Notes: a model not told the origin generated them from the sequence alone. A stretch of 64,000 bases of DNA from Parasponia andersonii (GCA_002914805.1 JXTB01000100.1:374599-438598); one strand, 5' to 3'. Counted from the first letter of the stretch, positions 1-12,205 are shown. A program made the numbers and translations.

Positions 1-3000
1 TCATATAAGGGAGAAGAAAAGGTTTGTCTTTAAACTCTAAGAAGAGAGTTTGATTTACTATATATGACGGAGATTGAGTCAGTTTCTGACTACTTTTAAA
101 GAGTTTTAGCCATTTTGAATCAAATGAAGAGAAATGATGAGAAACTTGAAAATATTACGATCATAGAAAAGATTCCTCGATAGTTAGATCCAAAGATTGA
201 AAATATTATTACTGTCATCGAAGAAACTAAAGATTTGACAGCTATAATAATAGAACTACTCTTGGGTTCTTTACAAGCTCATAAGAAAAAGAAAAAGAAG
301 AATCCAAATTTTAAGGAGCAACTTTTCAAGACACAACTCATAGAGAGAGAAGATAGCCAATATAGCGAAAGAAGTCAACGTGGTCGTGATAGAGGACAAG
401 CCCAAGAACAAGGACATGGTACAAGTCAAGGTCATAGACGAGGATAGAATTCCAACAACAACCACAATTATCATATCAACAATGTTGAAAAAGGAGAAAA
501 CTTTACAAAAGGTCGTGGTAGGAGTCGAATAAACTCGAGGCATGAGAAGTCTCAAGTTGAATGTTTTAATTGTCACAAATTTTGCCATTATGCTAGAGAA
601 TGTAGAGCACCCAATAGCAAAATTAAAGAGAAAGTCAATTATGTTGAAGAGAAAAGAGAAGAAAATGGTACTGTGCTACTAGCATATAACGACAACAACA
701 GAGGACAAGACAACATATGGTATCTTGACACCAATGCTAGCAATCATATGTGTGAGCATCAATCAATGTTCGTGGAGCCTGATGAATCAATCAATGGGAA
801 TGTTTCTTTCGGTGATGACTCAAAAATAACAGTAAAAGAGAAAGGTAAAGTTCTTATCCGCTTGAAAAATAGGGGACATCAATTTATTTCAAATGTTTAT
901 TACGTACCTACAATGAAAACAAACATTTTGAGTTTAAGACAACTCTTAAAGAAAGGCTATGATATTCACTTAAAATATTATAGTCTTTCTATAAGAGATA
1001 ATAACATGAACTTGATTGCCAAGGTGCCTATGTCAAGAAATAGAATGTTCTTATTGAACATTCAAAATAATGTAACAAAATGTCTCAAAGAATGTTACAA
1101 GGATTCATCATGGTTATAGCATTTGAGATTCGGGCATCTCAACTTCGGAGGACTAGAGCTACTATCTAAGAAAGAGATGGTAAGAGGCTTGCCATATATC
1201 AATCATCATGATCAAATTTGTGAAGGATGCTTATTCGGGAAGCAATTCAAGAAAAGCTTTTCAAAAGAGTCGAATTTAAGAGCCTAGAAGCCACTAGAGC
1301 TCGTGCATACAGATGTGTGCGGTCCTATCAAACCAAGTTCTTTTAGTAAGAGTAATTACTTCTTGCTCTTTATTGATGATTTCTCAAGAAAGGCTCGGGT
1401 TTATTTCTTAAAGCAAAAATCAGAAGTCTTTGAAGCTTTCAAAAAGTTCAAGGTTGCGATAGAGAAAGAAAGCGATCTTTAGATCAAAGCCATGAGATCT
1501 AACAGAGGAGGAAAATTCACTTCAAAAGAGTTCTAAGAATTTTGTGAAGCAAATGGAATTCAATGACCTTTAATCATTCCAAGATCTCCTCAACAGAATG
1601 GTGTGGCAGAAAGGAAGAACTAGACCATCCTTAACATGGCTCGAAACATGCTAAAAAATAAGAGATTACCCAAAGAGTTTTGAATAAAAGCTATTGCATG
1701 TGTGGTTTACTTGTCCAATCGATCTCCAATAAGAAGTGTGTAGGGAAAGACACCACAAGAAGCATAGAGCAGAAGGAAGCCTAGGATCTCCCACTTGAGA
1801 GTCTTCAAAAGCATAGCCCATGTGCATAGGCCAGATGAATATAGAACCAAGCTTGATGATAAAAGTGAGAAGTTTATTTTCATTGACTATGTACCAACTC
1901 CAAAAGATATAAGTTATACAACCTAACAATGGAAAAGTAATCATTAGCCGAGATGTAATATTCGATGAAGAATGTGAATGAGATTTTGGTTCTTAAACAA
2001 ATAACTACAATTTCTTTTCACAATTTAAAGATGAAGAAACACTAGCAGAGCAAGCATGAAAAGTCCATCAAAAGGCTATTACTCCACCTTCCTCACTAAC
2101 AACATCCACTCATGAAGATTCACCTTCATTTTTCTTAATAAGAGGCATGAAGAATGTACAAGAAATCTTGAAGACCTGTATGAGATGACAAATAGACTCG
2201 AAAACCTCACTCTATTTTGTCTATTTACCGATTATGTACCAGTGAACTTCTAAGAGGCTGTATAAGATGAAAAGTAGAGGAATGCAATGGATGAAGAAGT
2301 CAGAGCCATAGAGAAGAATGACACTTGGGAACTATCTACTCTTCCCAAAGGTTATAAAANATATCGAACAACCATTGGGTTATGTGGTGAAAGGGCATGA
2401 AGATAAGGTTTTGAAGCTGAAGAAGGCTCTTTGTGATCTAAAGTAAGTACCAAGAGCATGGAACAACCGAATTGACAAATATTTCCAAGAGAATGGATTC
2501 ACTAAGTACCCTTATGAATTTGCTCTCTTTTTAAAACTAAAGATGGAGATATTCTGGTTGTATGTGGATGATCTCATATTCACTAGAAATAATCCAAGGA
2601 TGTTCGAGATATTCAAAAGAGTAATGACACATAGTTTGAAATGTAAACATCAGACTTATGGCATACTACCTCAACATAGAAGTCAAGCAAAAGGAAGAAA
2701 CATCTTTATCTCTCAAGAAAATTATACAAAAAAGATCCTAAAGAAGTTAAATATGGATGATTGCAAGCTGATAAGTACATCGATAGAGTGCGGAATAAAA
2801 TTATTCAAAGATAATGAAGCAGAAAAGGTGTATCCAACACTCTTCAAGAGTCTTGTTGGATACCTTCGATACTTGATATGTACAAAGCCTGACATTTTCT
2901 ATGCATTTGGACTAGTGAGTGTTTACATGGAAACTCCAACAACTACTCACTTCAAAGTTGTAAAGAGAAGTCTCCGTTACTTGAAAGGTACGATCAATCT

Positions 3001-3060
3001 TGGTTTGTTCTATTCAGTTTCCAATGATTACAAGCTCGTTGGTTACAGTAATAATGATTA
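1..3060 (+). pseudogene. Decayed Ty1/Copia gag-pol internal region
   Basis: Reading the plus strand through many stops gives the Copia polyprotein order. A gag tail lies near 120-330, and a CCHC zinc knuckle (C-x2-C-x4-H-x4-C) at 562-603. The aspartic protease and GAG-pre-integrase stretch follows at about 700-1300 (WYLDTNASNHMC, HLRFGHLN). An integrase core starts near 1310 ([33 protein letters not shown]). Reverse transcriptase remains run from about 2270 (LYVDDLIF at 2560) and the fragment ends early in RNase H at 3060. No frame is open for more than 172 codons. Many breaks are TAG, TAA or TGA where the family has CAG, CAA, CGA or TGG, which fits C-to-T decay of methylated DNA. It is 5'-truncated by the window edge and no flanking LTR is recognisable. 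It is a dead element. Confidence 0.93.
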
Positions 3061-3770
3061 GTTTTCTAAAGTTACATATGCATAGTTCATAGATTATAGC
3101 ATGTAGACATTGCATGAGATTAACTTACTTGTCATAAGCTCGTTCCATATTCCTTGATGTCAATTACATAATTCATAATAACACACTAAAATTAATATAA
3201 TTACTAATTAATATAATTACTAGTCAAATGGACCAATTTTGGTTCAAATAGACTGGTACGTCTAGGCATCTGAGTTGATAAGGCATGTCATGTTAAAATA
3301 TGAGCCAATAGGTTATGTCAAACTAATAATTTTGAACTTTTTATATGGCATGACACACAATTAAAATGTGGAGCCAGATCCTTTATTTGGTTTTTCTGTT
3401 CATTTCTTTGTTTAGCCTGTTATTAAGGAAAAAGGTGTTTTTCTCTGTAAAGAAAAATTAAACATAATAATGGTTATAATTAGTAAGCTTTGTGGGCCAT
3501 AGTCTAGCACTACACGTTAGATAGTTAGGATTATTTAGTCAATTAGATTAGTGTATTGAAAATTAAATGATAGAAATATAAAGTGTTGAATTTAACATAA
3601 ATAGTTGCAAATAAGAGTTACATAAAATAACTCAACTTGCTATACAACTCAGAATTGTAAATCTATATGTATTTAAAATACTAAAAAATTATTGAGAAAT
3701 TGAGGTTACAATCTTACTCACCCTTATTTTAAAGATAACAAATATTTACTTTAGTATTAATGATTTAACT
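3061..3770. other. AT-rich spacer with one arm of a diverged direct repeat
   Basis: No gene is visible. The stretch at about 3598-3690 is clearly similar to about 7110-7200 on the other side of the nested LTR block. Both contain AGTTGCAAA, then an ACTCAA-TTGCTA-ACAACTC string, then GTATTTAAAAT. The repeat predates, or was created with, the LTR insertion at 3771-7098. Confidence 0.5.
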
Positions 3771-6700
3771 TGAGTGTATAGTAAAATAACTTTAAAAGTT
3801 CTACCTCAAGTTGATCAAAGGAAGCAAGCTTGAAGATAAATGCATATTAAATTTATTAGAATCAAGCATGAAGATAGACAATCAAGATACAAGACCATGC
3901 TTAGATAGGGTATATTCATATTTAGTCATGTATTTGATTTAGTTCGTTGCACATAAATTTTCTTTGTATTAACTCATATTTTTTAAAAGAATTTTCAAAC
4001 TATCTTAAGTTTAAAATGGTTATTTTATTATAGAAGTTTGAAAATAGAAAATAATATTTTTGAATGGACAAAATATTCTTCAAAACATGATTTCTTAAGT
4101 TTAAAAAAGTTGCAAATATATTTAAAATCATGATTATTTGATATAGGCTAAAAAGAGATTTTCTATTTGCAAAATAAAATATGTTTAGTATGAATATTTT
4201 ATAAATTATTGTTAAATATCTTTGTGTGACTAAAATAAGTTTGAAATTGCCAAAATACTCTTTTCAAATTGATTTCTAATGTTTTTAAAGTGTTTAAAAC
4301 AAGTTTAGAAGTCAATTTTTGAAAATGCCAAAAGCTATCAAAATATGAAAAATAGCCAAATGCTGAAATTGCTAAAATAAGCAGGATTTTCGGTCTACCG
4401 AAAATAGCAACGACAAAATATTACCGTTAAAATTCGACCGTTGAAAAAGTACTACCAACGGCTAGTATTTTTCGGTCTACTGAAAACTCACTTTTGGTTT
4501 ATCGAAAATAGCAGAAAGTGTATCCTAACAGTTATAAACAGCTAGTTTTCACTCAAGCTTACAAAATATAAGCTATTTTAACACTTAAAAAAGACTTTAC
4601 ACGAACTTAAATTGTTATTTAACTACTTTTTAAGTGTAAATGCATATTTCTATATTGAATTAATTTTCAAATCATATTGAGTCAATCTTAGAACATCTAT
4701 TATGCATTGTTTTCTAATCTCATAAGCCAAAATTGTATTTATTACTTGTGAGAGGAGAGTTTGTGAGTGTATTTACTCTTGTATTGAAAAATCATTGAGT
4801 TGAGGTGTGGTTAGCACCGGAGTCATAAATAACTATGCATAGGTGAGATTGTCATTGGAGTCAAAACAATCCGATTTAGGTAAGGTTGTCATCAAAGTCT
4901 AAATAACCTGAGTGTAGACGAGGTTGTCACAAGAGTCTAAACAACCCGAGAGTTGATGAGATTGACACTATTGTCTAAACACTCCGTGTAGGTGAGGTGA
5001 GGATTGGCACCGAAGTTAAAACAATCCGTAGTTAGGCGTGATAGAGCCAGATTCAAGACTATATTGTAAAGGTTGGGTAAGCCTAAAAAGAATTCACTTC
5101 GTTTATACAAGCGTCAGTCAAGTCCACAATCTTGATCCAAATAGTGGAAGCTCAAAGCAAGTTGCCGAAGGCCGAGTGTTGGGAATATGCCCTAGAAAGC
5201 AGATTCTTTGTTTGGCATTTTAAACAATGTTTATTGGATTTAAGTGTTATCTATTTGTTATTAATAAATTCTATATTATGTTCCAATTATGTACATGTGA
5301 TGTTTATGTTTTCTACTATGCAAACGTCTAAAAGTTTCCATGACCAATAATGAATAATAAATAATTGTTCGTTTGAAGTGTTCACATGTGGGAGACTAAA
5401 TTATTTATTTCATTATGTCTAAATTAAAAGTTCACATTCTGCAAATAAAGATGGAATACTTTTTTTTACTATAAAATGTAGTGTTGTCTATTTCAAAGGG
5501 ATTGATGAGGTCTCCAATCATCGAAGTGTCTAACTTCGGATAGAAACACTAGTGCGTTATAAGAAAGTTATAAATGTATTGAACTGGACCAAGTGAAAAT
5601 AGAATTTGAGGTTAAGTGTCGTAACTCAATATTCTATCTTTCACTAATCTAGCACTATTACAAGATTATCTTAATCCTAGTGATTGTCGGACTTGCTTTC
5701 ATGAGTTTTATCTTTTTGACTTACTAAAGGACTAATTCCGATTATATGGTTCGAACTATGGTATCTTGGAAGATAAGATTTGTGAATTAACGAGAACGCC
5801 TTTCATGATTTGGACACCATGCATATAATGTCACTTTGAGTTTTTTCAAGGACTTGGATAATAAAAAACCAGGCGTCAGGTATTCACTTTGTGAATTTGA
5901 CTGTGTTTGTATGGGCAGTTACAAACACCGTAGTCAATTATTATCCATTAGATGAAAAATGACAACTCAAAGGTAAATATGTACTAGAGGGGTAATACGG
6001 TAATTTCACCTCACTAGTACGGCATTACATCGGGGATATATTTATAGATATAGTATATGCTAAATGGATCAAGTTAATTTCAGTATTAATTAGCTTCATA
6101 GAAAATATATGACATTTAGTCTAAGAGTGCAATATTGGGCCTATAGTAGAGTGCCCCAATATTAATGAATATGGCCCAGTTATAATTAAAAGTTAATTAT
6201 GATTATGGATAGTTGGCCCATTGAAGTTTAGACTATTTGGATCCATAAGGTCCTCTGTCTAGTTCACATATAGCCCAATAAACCCTTAGGGTTTACTTCT
6301 TTTTAAATACTTAAGAGAAAAGTTCTCCTAAGTCACTCTAGGTGTTCTACACGCCACTCATGCACAGTAACTATGTATTTTTGTGTGACAGAGAGAAAAA
6401 GAGAGAGTGGGAGAGACGAGCCGCCACGGGAGAAGTCCCATGTTCGTTTATGACTGCTAACGGATAGATACCCATGGTCGTAGATGTGCACTCAAGGAGA
6501 AGGAAGATCATCTTCCGGATCGTTTGCTCATCTCTCATTGGGAATCAAGAAGGTGCCCACACACCGGATCATTCAACGGGCTCTAGAGAATAGATGGGAA
6601 GGCTAAATAGTTGTGAAGCGCTTCCAGGTTTTAACTAAACCAAGATCCATGAATTGATTTATGTTAGATCAACGATCCTACATTTTTGTTTTGTAAAATT

Positions 6701-7098
6701 TCAAGAAAATTTTAAAATACCTATTCCGTTGCATTCTTGATTTGTTTACAAAACTGCAGAAATCGTTTTTGAAAAAATCGTCTTTCGAAATTTATTTTTC
6801 GGAATTTCTAGCACCGAGGACGTAGGCAAACCGTCATATTTGTCGAACCTCGTAAAAATTGATTTTGTATTTTCTTTATCCTTACACTCTTTACTTTATT
6901 GCAAGCTATTTAATTGAGTGTTTGATATTTAGTGTACTTAATATACTTGCTACTATTACTATATGTTTGGTACTATTGTTGATTTAGCTTAAAATTTTCA
7001 AAATAGTGGTCTATGGTTTTAAATAGTTGAAAAGTTTCTTAAAACGTTTTTAAAACCTAATTCACCTCTACTCTTGGGTTGTCAATCTTGGGCTAACA
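3771..7098 (+). repeat. LTR (probable solo LTR, family A) interrupted by a second LTR
   Basis: This non-coding block matches, in reverse orientation, the block at 50830-52161. Shared parts, in order, are an AAGTTGATCAA-rich start, a 'caagatacaagacc' segment near 3887, a series of four or five imperfect repeats of the form 'gtgaggttgtcacc..gagtctaaacaa' at about 4795-5030, and a terminal TTGGGCTAACA ending at 7098. The CA end at 7098 is well supported by the second copy. The start near 3771 is a guess from where similarity begins. After removal of the 5177-6813 insertion it is about 1.7 kb. No coding capacity and no matching target-site duplication were found. Confidence 0.65.
5177..6813 (+). 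mobile_element. Solo LTR (family B) nested in LTR A, with perfect TSD
   Basis: A 1637-bp segment begins TGTTGGGAATATGCCC and ends ATTTCTAGCA. The ends are TG..CA with imperfectly complementary termini (TGTTGGGAAT against TGCTAGAAAT). It is flanked on both sides by the identical 5-mer CCGAG (5172-5176 and 6814-6818), the LTR-retrotransposon duplication length. Removing the segment plus one CCGAG restores continuity with the related LTR at 50830-52161, where the corresponding sequence reads 'gtcgaggacaag'. The segment carries no ORF, primer-binding site or polypurine tract, so it is a solo LTR left by recombination between two LTRs. The start motif resembles Copia LTRs of other plants; the family name is inference. 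Confidence 0.9.
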
Positions 7099-8252
7099 AT
7101 AGCTAACCAAAATAATATGGGCAGTTGCAAACAAGGTCATATTATATAACTCAATTTGCTAAACAACTCATCTTTACGGATCTACGGGTATTTAAAATGC
7201 AAAATTTAAAAGCTAGGAGTTATGTTAGCACAATAAATATTGTTAGTAAGCATCTTGTAAAATATTTAGAACGTAAAAAATAATAGAGTGAGTAGTTTAG
7301 CATACCAAAACCTACATAAAAAATAATAGTTGTAATAATAATCAATAATATAATAATATGTAGGATATTTTTGTATGTATGTGAGCTTCTCTGATGTGTG
7401 GACTTATAGGCTTGGTTTGTCTATAAAAGATACGTGCTTTTAAAAGATGACAACTCCAATTACAAAAAGAAAGGATTGAACATATATATATGTTATATTT
7501 TTTTCGCCAATAGGTAATATTTTTTTACCAATCTATATATATATATATATTATTTTATCTAATTAAAATTAACTATGCACATATTTTTTGGGTAAAAATT
7601 AGAGATAAAAAATCATTAAATAATAAGTATTTATTTATATTTTTTTGCCAACTACCTAAATTACGATAGCCGTTGGATAAAAAAAATACTTAATAGATAA
7701 AAAAAATATATATATATTGGATTGAGAACCATATTTATATATATATATATATATATTTATATGTTTAGGTATGGTATAGTAGTGATAAAAAGTAAGAGAG
7801 AGAAGAATAAAATATATTTAAACATGAGAATGAAAATATGGGAGAAAGAGAATTGAAGATCTTGATTATAGAGAAAGGAAAAATAAAGATAGACTAGAAG
7901 GTGAGAGAGAGTTGGGTTATCTTGAATTCCTTATATTTAGCTTATTTGTAAGCATATAAAAGATAAGCCAGCCACCTTTTGCATGGCCCAAGCTTCACAT
8001 TATTTGACACTTTGCTAGCTAGTATTAAATGGATCAAGTTAGTTACGAAGGCAAACAATTGGCATATAGATGCTTTCGATGGTCCAATTAGGATAGTGAC
8101 ATGTGTCAGTTATAGATTGGATGAAATTTTTGCTTGATATTTGGTAACTTTCCCGTGAGAAGTTGACACTTATCCCAGACAATCCACTTGTCCAATATAA
8201 TTTTGACATGTCATATTTCTATATTGTGTAATTATTATATTATTTGTGATTT
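7099..8252. other. AT-rich intergenic spacer
   Basis: No gene is seen. The stretch contains the second arm of the 3598-3690 direct repeat (about 7110-7200) and short (AT)n runs near 7530-7550 and 7738-7756. Several WWW-rich blocks around 7560-7760 look like decayed MITE sequence but have no clear ends. Confidence 0.5.
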
Positions 8253-8271
8253 AATATTTTAGTTAGTAACT

Positions 8272-8467
8272 GACGATATGAGTTGGCTCAAGTGGTAAGA
8301 ATACACACTATCTAGGATCTCGGTTCTAGATTCGAGTCATACCGGGGGTAGGCGTGAAAACCTATTATCCCTAATAGGATGGAATGAGAATTGGGTAGTA
8401 GTGGTATTTTTCTTTAATTTGTAATAAGTGGGGGTCATTAGTTAAGCCCCACTTTTTAAAAAAAAAA
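8272..8467 (+). mobile_element. tRNA-derived SINE with long target-site duplication
   Basis: The head has RNA polymerase III promoter boxes: an A box at about 8283-8300 (GGCTCAAGTGGTAAGA) and a B box at about 8322-8338 (GGTTCTAGATTCGAGTC). A tRNA-unrelated body of about 115 bp and an A-rich tail ending at 8467-8469 follow. The 19-mer AATATTTTAGTTAGTAACT occurs exactly at 8253-8271 and 8468-8486, a convincing duplication (the first As may be tail). A truncated relative lies at 32918-33525. Confidence 0.88.
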
Positions 8468-8820
8468 AATATTTTAGTTAGTAACTAATTATTAAAATTT
8501 TATTATACTCCAAAACATATGTAATATTGAGCAATGCTATAGGACACCATTAGTACTCAACACCATAATGACGTGTTCGAGTTATACCGGAGGTAGGCGT
8601 GAAAACCTATTATCCCTAATAGGTTGGAGTGAGAATTGGGTAGTAGTTGGTATTTTCCTTTAATTTGTAATAAGTGCAGGTCATTAGTTAAGCCTCATTT
8701 TAAAAAAAAAAATATATATTTTAGTTAGTAACTAATTATTAAAATTTTATCACACCCCAAAACATCTGTAATATTGAGTAATGCTATGGGACACTATTAG
8801 TATTTAACACTATAATGATG
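8331..8820 (+). repeat. 245-bp tandem duplication covering the SINE 3' part and its flank
   Basis: Positions 8331-8575 and 8576-8820 are the same sequence with roughly 10% differences. Both run from the SINE B box through the poly-A, the target-site duplication and about 90 bp of downstream DNA. The second copy lacks the SINE head, so this is a segmental duplication and not a second insertion. Confidence 0.85.
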
Positions 8821-9196
8821 TATTTTTTTTGTCACTGGATGATTCTAATTAATAAAATGGGTCTTACATAGGTCCTACCTAAATTACGATTATGATTAGC
8901 CAGTGACAGACTGACACATCGTGTGGTGCTGGGCACCACTGATGCATTATAACATTATTCTATATTATTTTGCCTCCTCACTCAGTTTTTAAGTCCCAAA
9001 GATATCGTCTATTAACAATAATGGAATATCTGGCTTTGTTAATTTCTCTCCTTCCTAAATTTTTCAAATTTTTCTTTCAGAGGAGTAGAGTAGAGTAGAG
9101 TGGAATTGCGCAGTTTTCACCTTTCAACTTGAGGTACCAAATCGATAGGTAACTTAAATACAAAAGAGATATATATCTACAGGAAATTTGCACCAC

Positions 9197-9514
9197 TGAG
9201 TATGGTAGCTCAGTTGGTAAGAGGACTATAACCAAGGCACCACTTAAGCCTTGGGGGAGGGAGAGAAGGCAGGTTTTTCTCAAAAGCTTCCCCTACTTTA
9301 ACTCTCTAACATCTTTGTGTGAGTTAATTTGAGAGGTGCCTATGTTAGTCATATTATCCAACTAGATACTTGGTTGGGGCCTAGGTGAGACTCGTTGGTA
9401 GGGTCCTTGGCGAGCATTCTGGTAGGCGCGGTTCGTGCTACTAAGGTTACGTCCTGACAGTGAGTTAGCTATCCTTAGTCACCCCCTGTACGCATTTTAA
9501 AAAAAAAAAAAAAA
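9197..9514 (+). mobile_element. SINE-like element (second family)
   Basis: It starts with a tRNA-like A box (GGTAGCTCAGTTGGTAAGAG at 9207), has a roughly 280-bp body and ends in a 16-base A run at 9499-9514. A good B box and a target-site duplication were not found, so the type is inferred from the head and tail only. An intact tRNA is ruled out because the sequence after the A box does not fold into a cloverleaf of normal length. Confidence 0.55.
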
Positions 9515-10334
9515 ACAATAAATTTGGAGCACAATGAAAATCAGCCTTGTGACTCTTGGGTCAACTCTAATAATTTTGCATTGGCCATTAATATCAATGA
9601 CCCAAAATACGGTTTTTTTTTTTTTTCTATGAATAAAACTCTATCCCCGAAGAAAAATTGAAGAGTCAGTTATTGTCTTGCCTAAATTTAATTGGTATTA
9701 GTTTTTTTAAGGGGAAAATTGAAGGAGACATAAAGAATGAAATTTGATTATTCATGAGAAATTAATCCGGAGGGCCTAAGGGTCATGTGAACCAGATTTA
9801 AGGTCTCCTCAATATAGAATAGCAACCCAACTTGAAGTACAGAAGGGACAAACAACACAATTAGATCTTGATGATGGTTACCCTGGTATGTTTCGAAGCG
9901 AGAAGAGAGATACAACTCTCGACCCTAGGCTTTTCTTTTTTATTATTTTTTAAATTTTTTGGGTCATAATGCCTGATCTATCCATCCGTTAGTAGAACGT
10001 AACTAGGGACTTAAATGACGAGGTGGCATTATTCCGTTGGTTTACCTATTTTTTTTTTTTTTTTAGATTTATCCAAATCAAACTAAATTTTTCCTACATG
10101 TCCTAATTTTTTTCTACATGCCCTAATTTTTTTCTACAAAAATTGGTAACTAAAGTTGGCTTTCTCTTTTTCTTTTTTACTTTTATTTATTTGTTTATTT
10201 ATTTTTCGATTAATTACAAAAGTTAGGTTGTCCGATTACTTTAAAACAAAGACAAAAGTCCACGAGAGGCCGGCAACGAAACACCAAAAAAAAAAAAAAA
10301 ACAAGAAAAGTAATTAACTACTCATTATCTTCCG
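9515..10334. other. Intergenic spacer upstream of the LNK1-like promoter
   Basis: AT-rich DNA with poly-T and poly-A runs (9613-9627, 10050-10063, 10286-10301). It contains two tandem copies of 'catgccctaatttttttctaca' type sequence near 10095-10140. No gene or clear mobile element is seen. Confidence 0.45.
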
Positions 10335-10432
10335 AGACATAAAAAACAAATAAAATAAAATATACGAGAGAGTAAGTGCTCAGCAAAGACATAAAAAACA
10401 AATAAAATAAAATATACGAGAGAGTAAGTGCT
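10335..10432 (+). repeat. Exact 46-bp direct repeat, period 52
   Basis: Positions 10335-10380 and 10387-10432 are identical, joined by six bases. The pair sits about 400 bp upstream of the inferred LNK1-like transcription start, so it may be promoter sequence or simple local duplication. Confidence 0.9.
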
Positions 10433-10509
10433 AAACAAGGACACGTCAGCGCGGCTCCATTCAAAATCAAAAGTAACCACAAAACCGAACGATTTGCGCG
10501 AAGGGGGAG

Positions 10510-10670
10510 GGTCCATGGGGCCCACAATTGCCACGTGTCCAGCTTCGAGAGGCAACTCTTAAGAATCGGCCAATTAGGTCTAAGAAACAGATCGGATCTC
10601 CTCGCCCGCCTTTCGTCCACGAATTCTGATCCACACTCTCTCGTCTTGATCTTCTTGCCACGTGTCAACC
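10510..10670 (+). promoter_or_regulatory. Probable promoter elements of the LNK1-like gene
   Basis: Two copies of CCACGTGTC (G-box/ABRE core CACGTG) lie at 10531-10539 and 10658-10666. A GGGCCCAC string at 10518-10525 is the complement of the class-I TCP motif GTGGGCCC. CACGTG boxes bind bHLH (PIF) and bZIP (HY5, ABF) factors, which fits light- and clock-linked expression of LNK genes; binding here is inferred. No canonical evening element (AAAATATCT) was seen between 10440 and 10900. Confidence 0.5.
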
Positions 10671-12141
10671 ATTTCGTGACTCCTTTTTTTTCTATTTAAC
10701 CTAAAAAAATACTATTAAAATATTTTTTTCCTTTTCACAAAAAAAAAAAGAAATTATTCTGTACCGAGCTTGTTCGAGGACGCCTATGGAATATCCCAGA
10801 AATCTCTGTTCCACATCTTGATTAGGGCTAATCTGTTCCGTTTTCGCTCTGATTTTTCTCTCAGGTTTTCCTGGAAAATCTCTGCTTTTTCTCGGAATAT
10901 TGTAAGTTTCAGGTCAGTTACATGACTTTCTGCTTCTCTCCCTTGTCCCCTTTTGATTTTGTATTTTTTTTTCGGAGTTGTGATTTTGTGCTGGTTTCGC
11001 CCCTAAAGTCGAAATTTCCTATTTTTAGAAAATAGTTTTTTTTTTTTTTTTGGGCGTATGTTTGTGTATTGTTTGGTTGCTGAGAAAATGTGAGCAGAAA
11101 ATGGATATTTGATTTTCCTTTTAATTTCGGAGATACGAATCAGCAGAAAAACCGATTTAACTGTATTTGTTAATTGTTGAATTAATTGGCTGTAATAAAA
11201 ACTACGAATTTATCGAATGCTTAGTTAGACCGATTGAATTTATGACTTGTATATATATACATGTACATATTTTTGAATATGTATATGTATCAATATAAAA
11301 ATATAAATCTCTGTAGAACTGGTACATCTAAATGCAGTAGTTGAAGTTCCTAGTTTGATTCCAGTTTTAATTTAGGGCGTAATCGAGTTTCTGGAACTTT
11401 TGATTTTAATTTTGCTAGGTTTTAGGTTCGTGTGTAAGTATCAACTCAACTACATATAAGATTTGAGGGTAGAAATGGCCTGAGAATCGGGAATCTCAGT
11501 ATTTGGAAGATCGAAGAAGAAGGGTTTAAGTATTTAAGTGGTGTAGCTAAAGTTCATACCAAAAATGCCTGTATGGCTTTTAAAACTGTGGATAAGATAA
11601 TTGTAGCTTGGTCTGAAATGAAGGCTTGAAAAGATAGATGTTTTCAAATTGTCTTGATGGAATTGTTTCTCTATTTACTAAATAGAAGAATTTTACATTT
11701 CAAGCAGTGAGAATTCAAAAAAATTGAAAGAGGTAGATATCTGAAATTGACTCAAAACAATAAAGAACCAAGGCAAATTCTGCAGGGGAATGAAAACCCT
11801 ATTCGTTGACTCTTAACCTGATTAATCCGCCTTTTATTCAAATTGTGCGCATGATTTGTATTAAATATGTTAAAAATATAATGAACTGCCGGTACACTAA
11901 TTTCTAACTGTTGGCCTTCTGAAATGTTATCAAGTCTACAATATAGATTCCAAAGAGGATAATTTTCTTTGATCAACTGGCATACAAATACCATAAGTGA
12001 TTTAACTTGTATGTTGTTTCATTGAAACACGCTAGTAGAGAAAGTATCGAACCTATTAATTAGCCCATATGGTGTTAGAGTTTCCTTTTTGATTCAAAAC
12101 TAAACTTTATTACACAAAGTGTGAAAGACTTAAGTGACTAT

Positions 12142-12205
12142 AATTGGAAAATCCCTCTAGATACAGGCGGATTAATTGGAAAATCCCTCTAGATACAGGC
12201 GGATT
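12142..12205 (+). repeat. 32-bp exact tandem duplication
   Basis: The unit, which includes 'ccctctagatacaggcgg', occurs twice head to tail with no differences, inside the 5'-leader intron of the LNK1-like gene. Confidence 0.9.

Noticed and set aside
8331-8820. CRISPR-like or regulatory array reading of the repeated blocks
   Set aside because: Only two 245-bp copies carrying a SINE tail; this is plant nuclear DNA, where CRISPR arrays do not occur.
9200-9280. Possible tRNA gene from the A-box-like GGTAGCTCAGTTGGTAAGAG
   Set aside because: No T-arm at the right distance and no cloverleaf; better explained as a SINE head.
10318-10668. Overlapping minus-strand ORFs of 116, 76 and 64 aa upstream of LNK1
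   Set aside because: They run through the exact 46-bp direct repeat (duplicate VYFILF segments) and the promoter and have no family resemblance.
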